Assembly: GCA_003140075.1 (NCBI GenBank)
Contig: PLIO01000228.1
Span: 1,813-38,483, forward strand
Direction: 5' to 3'
DNA: 36,671 nucleotides
Source of the DNA: Acidobacteriaceae bacterium
Lineage (GTDB): Bacteria; Acidobacteriota; Terriglobia; Terriglobales; Acidobacteriaceae
Part shown: one piece after another, positions 14,377-22,286 of the stretch
Numbering within the stretch: position 1 is the first letter of the stretch
Layout: every line of letters begins with the position of its first letter
Made by a program: the position numbers and the translations under genes
The notes under the pieces: model-generated
Databases searched by the model: none
Told to the model about the DNA's origin: nothing
The model's input: only the letters and a program-made list of their open reading frames with translations

Positions 14377-15114
14377 TCATCGCCCAGACCCGGCACTGCT
14401 TCCCATCTGGATCAACTCCTTCGCCCGCGCCCGCACCACATTGATCACCGAAGAGTCCTCGAGAATCTCCTGCAGAACCGGCGCCACGCCCTGGATCTCG
14501 CTGAGTTCGTTGTTCCTGGCCTGCGTCTCCATGCGCTTCAACTCGTCGTCCAGCGCCAGCTTTTGGTAGCGATGGTAGTAGGCCAGCCGGCGCCCATACT
14601 CCAGCGTGCCTCCAATGTTCTGGAAGAGAGCGGTCAACTCCCGCACCGGCTCCAGATTCGAGTAGTTGTAGGGAGCCGTGTTGGAACGCTGGCCGTCTTG
14701 ATAGCTCAGGATCTTCGCTCCGGTAAAAGCCAGTTTGCGATTCCCCGAGTCAATCTTACCCGCGAAATACTGCGCCTGTTTCGCCCACTCGAAAATCCGC
14801 TCACGGTTCGCCGGCGACACCTCAAACTCCGCCCGGTAATCTTCCGCGTCGGAATCCTCCGCTGCCTTCCCGGTGCACTCGTAGTGTGCATGTCCCGCCC
14901 CATCGACAGCGATTGTGTAATGCTGAGGATTGGATTGGGGGAAGTCCAGGGTAAAGGTAACGGTTGCGGTCGAGTTCGGATTGCCGCTGACGACCTGCTG
15001 CGACATCAGCAGCGCAGGGATTGCAGCAAGCGCCAGCGAGCCCATCGCAACCGCCTGCCAAAACTTCATGGCGTGAATTGAAGAAGCCTGAATCGAAGAA
15101 GCCCGAATCTTCAC
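14377..15114 (-). CDS. Hypothetical secreted protein downstream of ruvC
   Basis: I do not recognise the family. The protein has a signal-like hydrophobic segment (WQAVAMGSLALAAIPALLMSQ). A beta-rich domain with VTFTLDFPQSNPQHYTIAVDGAGHAHYEC and a helical C-terminal half (LAYYHRYQKLALDDELKRMETQARNNE) follow. The start at GTG 15114 overlaps the ruvC stop by 4 bp (GTGA), suggesting coupling. A more ordinary signal peptide would start at ATG 15069, which has no ribosome site. The 45 bp between the two starts contain an imperfect 15-bp direct repeat (ATTCGGGCTTCTTCG / ATTCAGGCTTCTTCA). This gives the peptide repeat RASSIQASSIHA. Confidence 0.6.
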   Translation of the reverse strand: MKIRASSIQASSIHAMKFWQAVAMGSLALAAIPALLMSQQVVSGNPNSTATVTFTLDFPQSNPQHYTIAVDGAGHAHYECTGKAAEDSDAEDYRAEFEVSPANRERIFEWAKQAQYFAGKIDSGNRKLAFTGAKILSYQDGQRSNTAPYNYSNLEPVRELTALFQNIGGTLEYGRRLAYYHRYQKLALDDELKRMETQARNNELSEIQGVAPVLQEILEDSSVINVVRARAKELIQMGSSAGSGR

Positions 15115-15614
15115 CGCGCCGCCACCCTCTGTCTTTCCAGCGTTCCAGCGGTGTGCAGATGGCAGATCGCAATCGCCAGCGCGTCCGACGCATCCATCGG
15201 CTCCGGAGCTTCGGCCAACCCTAGCAAGCGCGTCACCATGTGCTGCACCTGTTGCTTCTCCGCCCGCCCGTATCCCACTACTGACGATTTGATCGTAAGC
15301 GGCGAGTACTCCGCCACTTCCAGCCCGGCGGTGGCCGCCGCCAGCATCGCCACTCCCCGCACCTGCCCTAACTTCAACGCCGACTTCACGTTCAGGGCGT
15401 AGAAGATTCCCTCAATCGCCACTTCATCCGGACGGTGCTCCACGATCAGCGCGCCCAGTCCCTCATAAATCCGCGACAACCTCCGCGCCAGCGTCTCCCG
15501 CGGCGAGAGCTTCATCGCCCCGCAAGTGAGGCACACCAGATGCCCCCCGGGATGCATCTCCACCACGCCGTAGCCGGTGTATTGCCCGCCGCAATCGATA
15601 CCCAGAACTCGCAT
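15111..15614 (-). CDS. ruvC: Crossover junction endodeoxyribonuclease RuvC
   Basis: The 167-residue protein begins MRVLGIDCGGQYTGYGVV and keeps the four catalytic acids: Asp7, Glu68 (VAIEGIFYALN), Asp141 and Asp144 (DASDALAIAICH). It cuts Holliday junctions together with RuvAB during recombination. KSALKLGQVRGV is the usual substrate-binding stretch. The frame is open to 15647, but ATG 15614 gives the standard N-terminus. ruvA and ruvB are not in the window. The gene is followed directly by a secreted hypothetical protein through a GTGA overlap. Confidence 0.95.
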   Translation of the reverse strand: MRVLGIDCGGQYTGYGVVEMHPGGHLVCLTCGAMKLSPRETLARRLSRIYEGLGALIVEHRPDEVAIEGIFYALNVKSALKLGQVRGVAMLAAATAGLEVAEYSPLTIKSSVVGYGRAEKQQVQHMVTRLLGLAEAPEPMDASDALAIAICHLHTAGTLERQRVAAR

Positions 15615-15940
15615 GTGAATGCAGTTTATCGCGGAAAGCACGCGCATCCTATCCCCTAGATGGGATCGTGAGACGACCTAGCTCGGAAACCTGACGTGTA
15701 TCCTCGCCTCGCCGATCGAAATGGCATCGGCTGAATCTTGTGGCCGTGGAATGAATTCTGGGGTATAGTTCTGGTCCTCCCCCCGCAACGTCCCGGAATG
15801 CCTATTAAGGTCCGACAGGATCACAGAGCCGCTTGGCGGTTTGTGGGCTTGCTCGCCCGAGTAGACTCCGGAGACGGCGCTGATTCCAAGCAAGACAGGG
15901 CCCAAGAGACTTTTCCACCCGAACTCAACGGAGGCGCCCG
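15615..15940. other. Intergenic leader before the first large lipoprotein
   Basis: This stretch separates ruvC from the lipoprotein gene. GGGGTATAGT near 15758-15767 could be a -10 region. An open frame from 15738 to 15944 ends ELNGGAR, and its TGA overlaps the lipoprotein ATG. This is exactly the ending of the real upstream gene at 18590-19099. Only the last few codons are alike, so the frame may be the stub of a lost upstream partner or simply a leader. I recognise no riboswitch. Confidence 0.4.
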
Positions 15941-18097
15941 ATGATGTTCCGCACCGTGACATTCCAGAAATCGATCTCTCTTCCCATCGCCACTCTTCTC
16001 ATGGGAGTGAGCTTGATCGCAGCCTTGGTGGCATGCAGCAGCAGTTCCAACTCAGGGAGCAATGGCCCCTCGGTTTCGATTGGCACGGTTCCGACTCCTA
16101 CGCCAGCCTCCTTAAACGTCCTCGGCACGCTCTCCCTGCAAGCCAGCGTCCTCAACGACCACGGAGGCGTGAACTGGAGCTGTACCCCGGGCAACGCGCC
16201 GGCCACCTGTGGTTCGTTTAGCGCGTCCTCAAGTCCCAGCGGCGAAATTGTTGGTTATACCGCGCCCTCCACAGTGCCTTCGAGCCCCGTCGTCATTACT
16301 GCGACGCTGGCCGATAACTCCAGCGTCAGCGCCAGCACCTCCGCCATCACGATCACCAACATCACGATTACGCTGAGCGCGGTTCCGACGTCTCTGCAAG
16401 TGAGTGCCACGCAGTCCATCACCGCAACCGTGGCCAACGACGCGGACAATGCCGGAGTCACCTGGAGTTGCGTCCCGTTGGGCGCCTGCGGCACGTTCAG
16501 TTCCTCCACCTCGGCCAGCGGAGCACCCGTAACCTACTCCGCCCCAGCCAACGTGCCCCAGGGCAACACCGTCACCATCACGGCAAGCTCGGTGACGGAC
16601 GGCAGCGTCTTTGCCAGCGTCACCGTCACGATTACCGCGGCGGTGACTACGACGCCGGGTTTGGCCGACGGAAATTATGTGTTTTCGCTGGCTGGGTCGG
16701 ACTTCAACGGAACGTACTCGGTGGTGGGGGCCTTTACTGTCCTCGGCGGAGCGATCACGACAGGCGAGCAGGATCTGGGCGACTTCACAATTTACGAGCA
16801 TGACGCCATTACGGGCGGCAGTGCCCTCATCAGCGCCGATGGCAACGTGCTGGTTACGATCACCACCGGGGACTCCAGAATTGGCGCGAACGGGACTGAA
16901 ACGCTGGACGCCACTGTGGTTTCGCCTTCAAAAGCCCTACTTACCGAGTTCGACTCTTGGGCAACCTCCAGCGGCGAGTTGGACTTGCAGGCGACCACCT
17001 TCTCGACGCCCTCCGGCAGCTACGCATTTTCTGCCGCCGGGGTGGATGTTAACGAGAAGCCCCTTTCTCTCGGCGGCGTCATCAACATTGATAACCCTGG
17101 GAGTATCTCGGGTGCGGGCAGCATTTTCGACATTAACGACGACGGCGTCCCCTTGGCGGCCCAAACCTTTGCGTCGGGGTCCGTCGGCGTTCCCGACGGG
17201 TTTGGCCTGGTCGACTTTACGCTTACCCCCAGCAGCGCCTCCGGGGTTGGGCGAATCGTTCTGGTCGGGTACGTGATCGACGCCAGCCACATTCGGTTGA
17301 TCGAGCACGGTGCCGTCGATGTCTTCCGCGGCACCGTGGGCGGAAGCGCGCTGGGCCAAACCGGCACCGGAACCTTCGATGCCGGCTCCCTCTCGGCCTC
17401 CAGCTATGTGGTCGGCGCAGCTGGGCCAGAGTTACCCGGGGCACAACAACTGGCCAGCGTCCTTACTTTCAACGCCGATGGAAGCGTGAGCGGCACACTC
17501 AGCTACAACGACCTCAAGACGCAAACTCCACAAGGCGGCAGCACCCTCGTCAGCGGAGCAACCTACTCCGTGGCATCGACTGGGGACGTAACCCTGACTG
17601 GCCTCACCGGCATCGCCGACATCACCACTGGTACCACCTTTACTTACAACCTCCAACTCTATTTGACCGGAGACGGCAACGCCCTGGTTATCTCGATGGA
17701 CACCGCGGACGTGCTCGCCGGTCGTGGCTTCCTGCAAACCGGCGGAGGGTCCTTTAACGCTGCGTCCTTCAGCGGAAGCTACGCCCTGAACGTGGTACAG
17801 AAACTGCCCATCCCCCCGTTCGAGCGGGATGGCGTAGGCACCATTGCGGCTGACGGCGTCGCGACCCTGACTGGATTCGTCGACCTGAACGAACTTCATC
17901 CCACCACCGATGTTCTGCTGACGGGGACCTTCGCCGCCAACCCGAACGGCGTCTTCACCGGCACCATCTCGGGCATTTCGTCGATCGATGCCCCCTCGGA
18001 CAACTTCACCTACTACCTTGTGGACACAACCCAAGTGCTGGCCATCGAGACCGACACCGATCAGCTAACCCTCGGCTACTTCGAGCTGCAGCAGTAG
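15941..18097 (+). CDS. Large Ig-like repeat lipoprotein, copy 1
   Basis: The 718-residue protein has a lipoprotein signal: hydrophobic SLPIATLLMGVSLIAALVAC with the lipidated Cys at residue 32, then a Ser-rich spacer. Residues of about 45-240 hold two Ig-like beta domains with the repeated pattern WSC(T/V)P...C.GTFS...YSAP...VTITA. The rest is a series of about 110-residue modules starting G.Y.FSLAG or GSYALN, with patterns such as GAFTVLGGAITTGEQD, GGVINIDNPGSISGAGSIFD and DQLTLGYFELQQ at the end. It is an outer-surface protein of unknown role, perhaps adhesion. It is paralogous to 19096-21273 over its length. Start: GGAGG 8 bp before ATG 15941. An in-frame GTG four codons later aligns with the start of copy 2. 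Confidence 0.78.
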   Translation: MMFRTVTFQKSISLPIATLLMGVSLIAALVACSSSSNSGSNGPSVSIGTVPTPTPASLNVLGTLSLQASVLNDHGGVNWSCTPGNAPATCGSFSASSSPSGEIVGYTAPSTVPSSPVVITATLADNSSVSASTSAITITNITITLSAVPTSLQVSATQSITATVANDADNAGVTWSCVPLGACGTFSSSTSASGAPVTYSAPANVPQGNTVTITASSVTDGSVFASVTVTITAAVTTTPGLADGNYVFSLAGSDFNGTYSVVGAFTVLGGAITTGEQDLGDFTIYEHDAITGGSALISADGNVLVTITTGDSRIGANGTETLDATVVSPSKALLTEFDSWATSSGELDLQATTFSTPSGSYAFSAAGVDVNEKPLSLGGVINIDNPGSISGAGSIFDINDDGVPLAAQTFASGSVGVPDGFGLVDFTLTPSSASGVGRIVLVGYVIDASHIRLIEHGAVDVFRGTVGGSALGQTGTGTFDAGSLSASSYVVGAAGPELPGAQQLASVLTFNADGSVSGTLSYNDLKTQTPQGGSTLVSGATYSVASTGDVTLTGLTGIADITTGTTFTYNLQLYLTGDGNALVISMDTADVLAGRGFLQTGGGSFNAASFSGSYALNVVQKLPIPPFERDGVGTIAADGVATLTGFVDLNELHPTTDVLLTGTFAANPNGVFTGTISGISSIDAPSDNFTYYLVDTTQVLAIETDTDQLTLGYFELQQ

Positions 18098-18589
18098 CCG
18101 AGGCGTAAGAATTTCAATCACCACCTCAACCTGGTGACGCCCCGGCGGCGCCACCGCGCCCGCACCCGCTCCGGTTACCACCGTAATTAGAGTAACCACA
18201 TTTAATACTGCGAAATGTGAGCTCGTTAATTTAGGCTACTCCCCATATTCATCATGGCTCTCCCAAGAGTCCCCAGGAGTGACTCCAGTGAAACAAGCTC
18301 GCACTACGCGGCCAGCCCAATGCTTTGCAGCGCTGTGACCAGGCTGCCCGTTCAGTATCGCCGCGGCGGCATTCCATGCCACGGCGAAAGGAATGCCAAG
18401 CTCAACTTCAGATTGCAGTTCGGTAGCTGCTGGAAAGGATTAGTTTTCCACAGCGCAACTTGGAGGGCTTCCGAGGGTTGAGAGGTTAGAACTTTGAAAG
18501 AATCAACCTGCACCTCTCATTTCCCAGACCACAGCTTGGAACGGCAAAATAACCACTAACCAACCATTACCAGACTCAAGGAGAAATCT
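18098..18589. other. Intergenic region between the lipoprotein copy 1 and the next gene
   Basis: I see no supported gene in this stretch. A 75-codon frame at 18254-18481 lacks a ribosome site and has no protein pattern. An AT-rich patch at 18185-18245 (TTAGAGTAACCACATTTAATACTGCG) might hold a promoter. No terminator is obvious after the lipoprotein stop. Confidence 0.4.
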
Positions 18590-19099
18590 ATGCATCTTAG
18601 CCGTCTGACGAAACCCACCCGATTGATCGCGGGCCTGCTCTGTGGCCTGCTGTTGGCGATCTTAGCGGTTCCACTTGGCGCCCAACCCGCGTCCACAACC
18701 CACCCTGCACAGGGCTTTGGTCCTGTCTACGACGCGTCTCATGAAATCACTCTCAATGGAACCATTCAGGAATTCGTCACCAAGCGCGTTGTGGGCAGCC
18801 CGACCGGCATGCATCTGCTGGTGGCAGGCCCGGACGGCGTGGTCGACGCCCGCGTCGGACCCTTCCTGAGCAAAGAGACAAAAGAAGCCCTGCGCACAGG
18901 AGCGCCGATTCGGATCGTCGGGGCCATGACGTCACTGCGCGGCAAGAACTATCTGCTGGCCCGCGAACTGACCGTCGGCGGCACCACCGTCAAGCTGCGC
19001 AGTACAAACGGAGCGCCAATGCATGGAGGCTCCACCACCGCGCGACGCTCCAGAACTAAAGAAACAGCCAAGGTCGAACTCAACGGAGGTGCCCGATGA
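18590..19099 (+). CDS. Hypothetical secreted protein coupled to lipoprotein copy 2
   Basis: I do not recognise a named family. The 169-residue protein has a signal peptide (RLIAGLLCGLLLAILAVPLGAQ, cleavage near residue 31). A compact beta-rich domain at about 45-145 looks OB-fold-like: SHEITLNGTIQEFV, GMHLLVAGPDGVVDARVGPFL, GAPIRIVGAMTSLRGKNYLLARELTVGG. A basic tail follows. An AAGGAG site precedes the ATG. Its TGA overlaps the ATG of the next lipoprotein gene (ATGA), and the ribosome site of that gene is inside its last codons (ELNGGAR). The two products are probably made together. They may work together at the cell surface, which is inference. Confidence 0.7.
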   Translation: MHLSRLTKPTRLIAGLLCGLLLAILAVPLGAQPASTTHPAQGFGPVYDASHEITLNGTIQEFVTKRVVGSPTGMHLLVAGPDGVVDARVGPFLSKETKEALRTGAPIRIVGAMTSLRGKNYLLARELTVGGTTVKLRSTNGAPMHGGSTTARRSRTKETAKVELNGGAR

Positions 19100-21273
19100 C
19101 ATTCCGCAAATCGATTCTTCTTCTAATCAGCCTGAGCATGATTGCCGCGCTGGTTGCTTGCAGCAGTTCCAGCACCACTACCACGCCTCCTCCTCCGGCC
19201 ATTACGGTCACCTTGACCAGTCCGGCTACATTTCCAACCGTCCTCTACGTCAATGACACACTCTCCGTTACCGCGACCGTAGCCAACGATTCGGCGAACG
19301 GCGGCGTCATCTGGAGTTGCAGTCCGGGTAACAGCGCGGCCACCTGCGGTTCGTTTAGCTCAGGTACGACCGCCGTCGCCAGTGGTACAGCTGCCATCTA
19401 CACCGCACCCAGCGCTCCCGTGGCTGCGGTCACGCTCATCGCAACTTCCGTTACCACTAGCACGATAAGCGCCAGCAGCGCCTCCATCGCGATTAATGCC
19501 ACCGTAATCTCGGTTGCATTGACCACGCCTCCGCCATCATCTCTGGCGGCCGGCGCGACCGCGACCATCGCCGCCACCGTAACAGGCGATCCGGCGACTC
19601 TTGGCGTGAATTGGAGCTGCACTCCGGCGGCCACTTGTGGCTCGTTTAATCCGACCGGCACGGCCAGCGCGGCCACCACGGTTTACACCGCCCCCACCAC
19701 TGCGGGCTCCGTCGTCATCACCGCAACCTCGGTTTCTGACGATACGCAGAGCGCCAGCGCTACGGTCACCATTACGCCCTTGGTAGTGGTAGCACCTTTG
19801 CCCGATGGCACCTACGTATTCTCGCTAGCTGGATTCGACAGTGTTGATGTAAGTTCTTACTATGTCGCGGGGGCCTTCACCGTCCTTGGCGGGGCGATCA
19901 CCACCGGCGAACAGGACTTCGTCGACTTTGGCGGCGACCTATCCGACCCAATCAGCGCCACCGGCAGCAGCATAGCTGCCGCCGACGCCGCTGGCAACCT
20001 GCAGATCGTTCTGAACACCAACGACACCAACCTAGGTGTAGGCGGCGTCGAGACTCTCAATGTCTCGGTACTTCCGAACAACCCTGCCAGGGCCTTCATC
20101 ATCGAGTTCGACGCTTCGGCTACGGCCAGCGGAGAGTTGAACTTGCAAAACGCCACTGCCGCAGCTGCCACCCCGTTGAATGGTTACGCCTTCGGCCTCA
20201 ACGGCTATGATCAGTTCGAGGAGGACGGCTTCCTTTCCATGGGCGGCGTCATCAACGTCGACTCTGCCGGCGGCATCTCCGGTACTGGAAGTATTTTCGA
20301 TGCGAACGACAGCGCATCCCCCACCCTATTTCAGGCTCAGACTTTCAGCGCCAGTACAGTTAGTGCGCCTGACTCTCTCGGCCGGGTGGTGTTCACACTC
20401 AACCCCACCGATTCAACGGACTTCCCTCAAATCGTTCTGGCTGGATACATTGTCGATGCCAGCCGCATCCGGCTGGTGGAAGCAGACGGCGATGCGTATA
20501 CGGGAACCCTGGGCGGTACAGCCTTCAGCCAAGGAGCGAATACTGGAACCTTCAGTACCGCTTCACTCTCTGGTGGCAGTTACGTGCTCGGCATGAGCGG
20601 CTGGGACACCAGCCCTGACGGGATATTACAGACCGCAGGGCTGCTCACTGCCAACGCGGGCGGCACCGTCGCCGGGTTCGTTGACTTCAACGATCTCACC
20701 GGATCGGAGCCAGTCATCCCGGACCCCGTCAGTGCTCCAGCTTACACAGTGGATCCCACCGGACGAGTGACGATCGCCAACGTAACCGATGGCACCAACA
20801 CCTTCAACCTGCAGCTCTATTTGGACGGAAACGGTAATGCAACTGCGATTACGCTGGACCTGGCCGATGGCATTGAAGGCAATGCCTACCTGCAAAGCGG
20901 AGGCGGCGCATTTACGGCCGGCTCCTTCAGCGGCGCCTACGGCCTGAATGTCACGGGCTGGGACGAAAACATTTTCGGAGAACTCGATGCTGTCGGCCCA
21001 GTCACGGCTGACGGGGTCGGAACCTTCGCTGGAGCGGTTGACCTCAACTGGCTATTCAGTGCGGGGCCAACCTATCCGGATCTGCCCGTTTCCGGCACCT
21101 TCACCGCTGCAGCCAACGGCGTCTTTAGCCCAGGCACCATCACCGGCCTGGATGTCACCACCACCACCAACGCGGACGCATTCGACTACTACCTGATCGA
21201 CGCGACCGGGGACAACATAACGATCGAAACCGATCTCAACCAGCTAACCCTCGGATACTTCGCCCAGCAATAG
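19096..21273 (+). CDS. Large Ig-like repeat lipoprotein, copy 2
   Basis: The 725-residue protein has a lipobox LVAC with Cys22 after a hydrophobic signal. Ig-like domains with the repeated WSCSPG...ATCGSFS pattern and about five modules follow. These begin G.YVFSLAGFD, GYAFGLNGYD, GSYVLGMSGWD or GAYGLNVTGWD, and the protein ends QLTLGYFAQQ. It shares the module order, GAFTVLGGAITTGEQD and the C-terminus with the copy at 15941, so the two arose by duplication. The proteins are clearly diverged, so the duplication is not recent. It is followed by a strong terminator, making 18590-21273 a two-gene operon. Confidence 0.8.
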   Translation: MTFRKSILLLISLSMIAALVACSSSSTTTTPPPPAITVTLTSPATFPTVLYVNDTLSVTATVANDSANGGVIWSCSPGNSAATCGSFSSGTTAVASGTAAIYTAPSAPVAAVTLIATSVTTSTISASSASIAINATVISVALTTPPPSSLAAGATATIAATVTGDPATLGVNWSCTPAATCGSFNPTGTASAATTVYTAPTTAGSVVITATSVSDDTQSASATVTITPLVVVAPLPDGTYVFSLAGFDSVDVSSYYVAGAFTVLGGAITTGEQDFVDFGGDLSDPISATGSSIAAADAAGNLQIVLNTNDTNLGVGGVETLNVSVLPNNPARAFIIEFDASATASGELNLQNATAAAATPLNGYAFGLNGYDQFEEDGFLSMGGVINVDSAGGISGTGSIFDANDSASPTLFQAQTFSASTVSAPDSLGRVVFTLNPTDSTDFPQIVLAGYIVDASRIRLVEADGDAYTGTLGGTAFSQGANTGTFSTASLSGGSYVLGMSGWDTSPDGILQTAGLLTANAGGTVAGFVDFNDLTGSEPVIPDPVSAPAYTVDPTGRVTIANVTDGTNTFNLQLYLDGNGNATAITLDLADGIEGNAYLQSGGGAFTAGSFSGAYGLNVTGWDENIFGELDAVGPVTADGVGTFAGAVDLNWLFSAGPTYPDLPVSGTFTAAANGVFSPGTITGLDVTTTTNADAFDYYLIDATGDNITIETDLNQLTLGYFAQQ

Positions 21274-21308
21274 CGAAGAAACTGAGCTAGTAATTTGTCT
21301 TAAACTCA

Positions 21309-21336
21309 GTGGCGCACTCCGGTGCGCCACTTTTTT
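21309..21336 (+). terminator. Rho-independent terminator after lipoprotein copy 2
   Basis: GTGGCGCAC-tccg-GTGCGCCAC is a perfect 9-bp stem with a four-base loop, followed directly by TTTTTT. It lies 36 bp after the lipoprotein stop. Confidence 0.92.
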
Positions 21337-21349
21337 CTGCCCGTTTGCG

Positions 21350-21541
21350 GTCATTCAGGCCCGAACCATCCGATCCGCGCTCTGCGGCGCCCGCGAGCAA
21401 CCCGCCAGCCTGATTCACCAAGCCGAATTCGAAGAAGTAGTCGGCGCGGAAAATATCTGCGACAACGTGCAATCCGCACTGCGCCGCGCCGAGCAGGTGC
21501 ACGATCAGATGGAAGCCGCCGCCATTGGGCTCAAGAGCTAA
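21350..21541 (+). pseudogene. Startless protein fragment of unknown family
   Basis: Between the terminator and the next gene, one frame reads as good amphipathic helix: VIQARTIRSALCGAREQP, SLIHQAEFEEVVGAENI, SALRRAEQVHDQMEAAA, then TAA at 21539. No start codon or ribosome site precedes it, and upstream the frame runs into the terminator. It therefore looks like the C-terminal remnant of a lost gene. I do not recognise the family. The surrounding region (21274-21664) holds nothing else I can support. Confidence 0.35.
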
Positions 21542-21664
21542 GGGCTTTAGATGAAGTGGAAGCGGAACAACTCTGGTCGCAAGCGTAATCTTCCGCTTTC
21601 GACAGTTCTCACTTGCAAGACTGTTCCCGCCATCCATTCTTAGAGGGAGCGACCCCGTTTCAGC

Positions 21665-22105
21665 ATGATTTGGACGAACACAAGACGCTGGCGCTTGCCC
21701 ACAGCGATGTTGATGGTCGTCATGCTGTCGGTAGTTGTTGTCCGTTGCACATTGGGAAAGCGGGCGCAGCAGAAACGAGAAGTGAGATACCAATCTGCTC
21801 TCCGTCTGTATTCCGACGCTCTCAGGCCCGGAATCACGCGGCTGGAGGTCGAGGAATATCTCGAAACCCGAAACGTCCAGTTCCGCCAAATGTGCTGCGT
21901 CGACGGGAAAGACTTTTCCAAGGGTGTATATGACGATTTGACGAAGATTGGCGAAGAGGACGCGCCATGGTTCTGCAGTCAAAAGGATGTGTACATTGCC
22001 TTCCAATTCGCAGGCGTTCGACGAGGCGCAAATAGCTGGGACGCTTTCGGGACTGACACGTTGAAGTCGGTGAGCATATATCGCTGGCTCGAAGGTTGCC
22101 TCTGA
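21665..22105 (+). CDS. Hypothetical membrane-anchored protein, SmpA/BamE-like pattern
   Basis: The 146-residue protein has one N-terminal hydrophobic segment (about 14-28, AMLMVVMLSVVVV). A soluble domain follows with LYSDALRPGITRLEVEEYLETRNVQF. LRPG-TR-EVE--L is the pattern seen at the start of the SmpA/OmlA/BamE fold, a small two-helix, three-strand periplasmic domain. The protein ends VSIYRWLEGCL. Three cysteines in the soluble part (CC and FCSQ) could form a disulfide. The family link is a pattern match only. It is a single gene with a poor ribosome site. Confidence 0.55.
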   Translation: MIWTNTRRWRLPTAMLMVVMLSVVVVRCTLGKRAQQKREVRYQSALRLYSDALRPGITRLEVEEYLETRNVQFRQMCCVDGKDFSKGVYDDLTKIGEEDAPWFCSQKDVYIAFQFAGVRRGANSWDAFGTDTLKSVSIYRWLEGCL

Positions 22106-22286
22106 TTTGTTGTTGCGAGAAGCCGCACACTAGGGGACGGCTTATTCATCAGTATCCTCCTCCATCAATGATAATCTTATCCTTCCCGGCGACTGCCAAC
22201 CCGCGCCCAAGCTGCCCGTTCCACCCAGCCCGCGCCCGGAGTGCATCCCAGGGATTTTCATCAGAATTCATACGGAGAGCGGAGCC

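Noticed and set aside
13654-15081. 475-codon plus-strand frame opposite the FecR and hypothetical genes
   Set aside because: It spans two minus-strand genes and their intergenic gap and has no ribosome site or recognisable domain.
15615-15940. Possible riboswitch in the leader of lipoprotein copy 1
   Set aside because: I could match no known aptamer core, such as those for c-di-GMP, cobalamin, SAM or TPP. The paired segments I could find are short.
18254-18481. 75-codon frame between lipoprotein copy 1 and the next gene
   Set aside because: No ribosome site, no hydrophobic or domain pattern, and atypical composition.
21322-21588. 88-codon frame after the lipoprotein terminator
   Set aside because: It starts within the terminator hairpin and is Arg-rich shadow of the more protein-like frame at 21350-21541.
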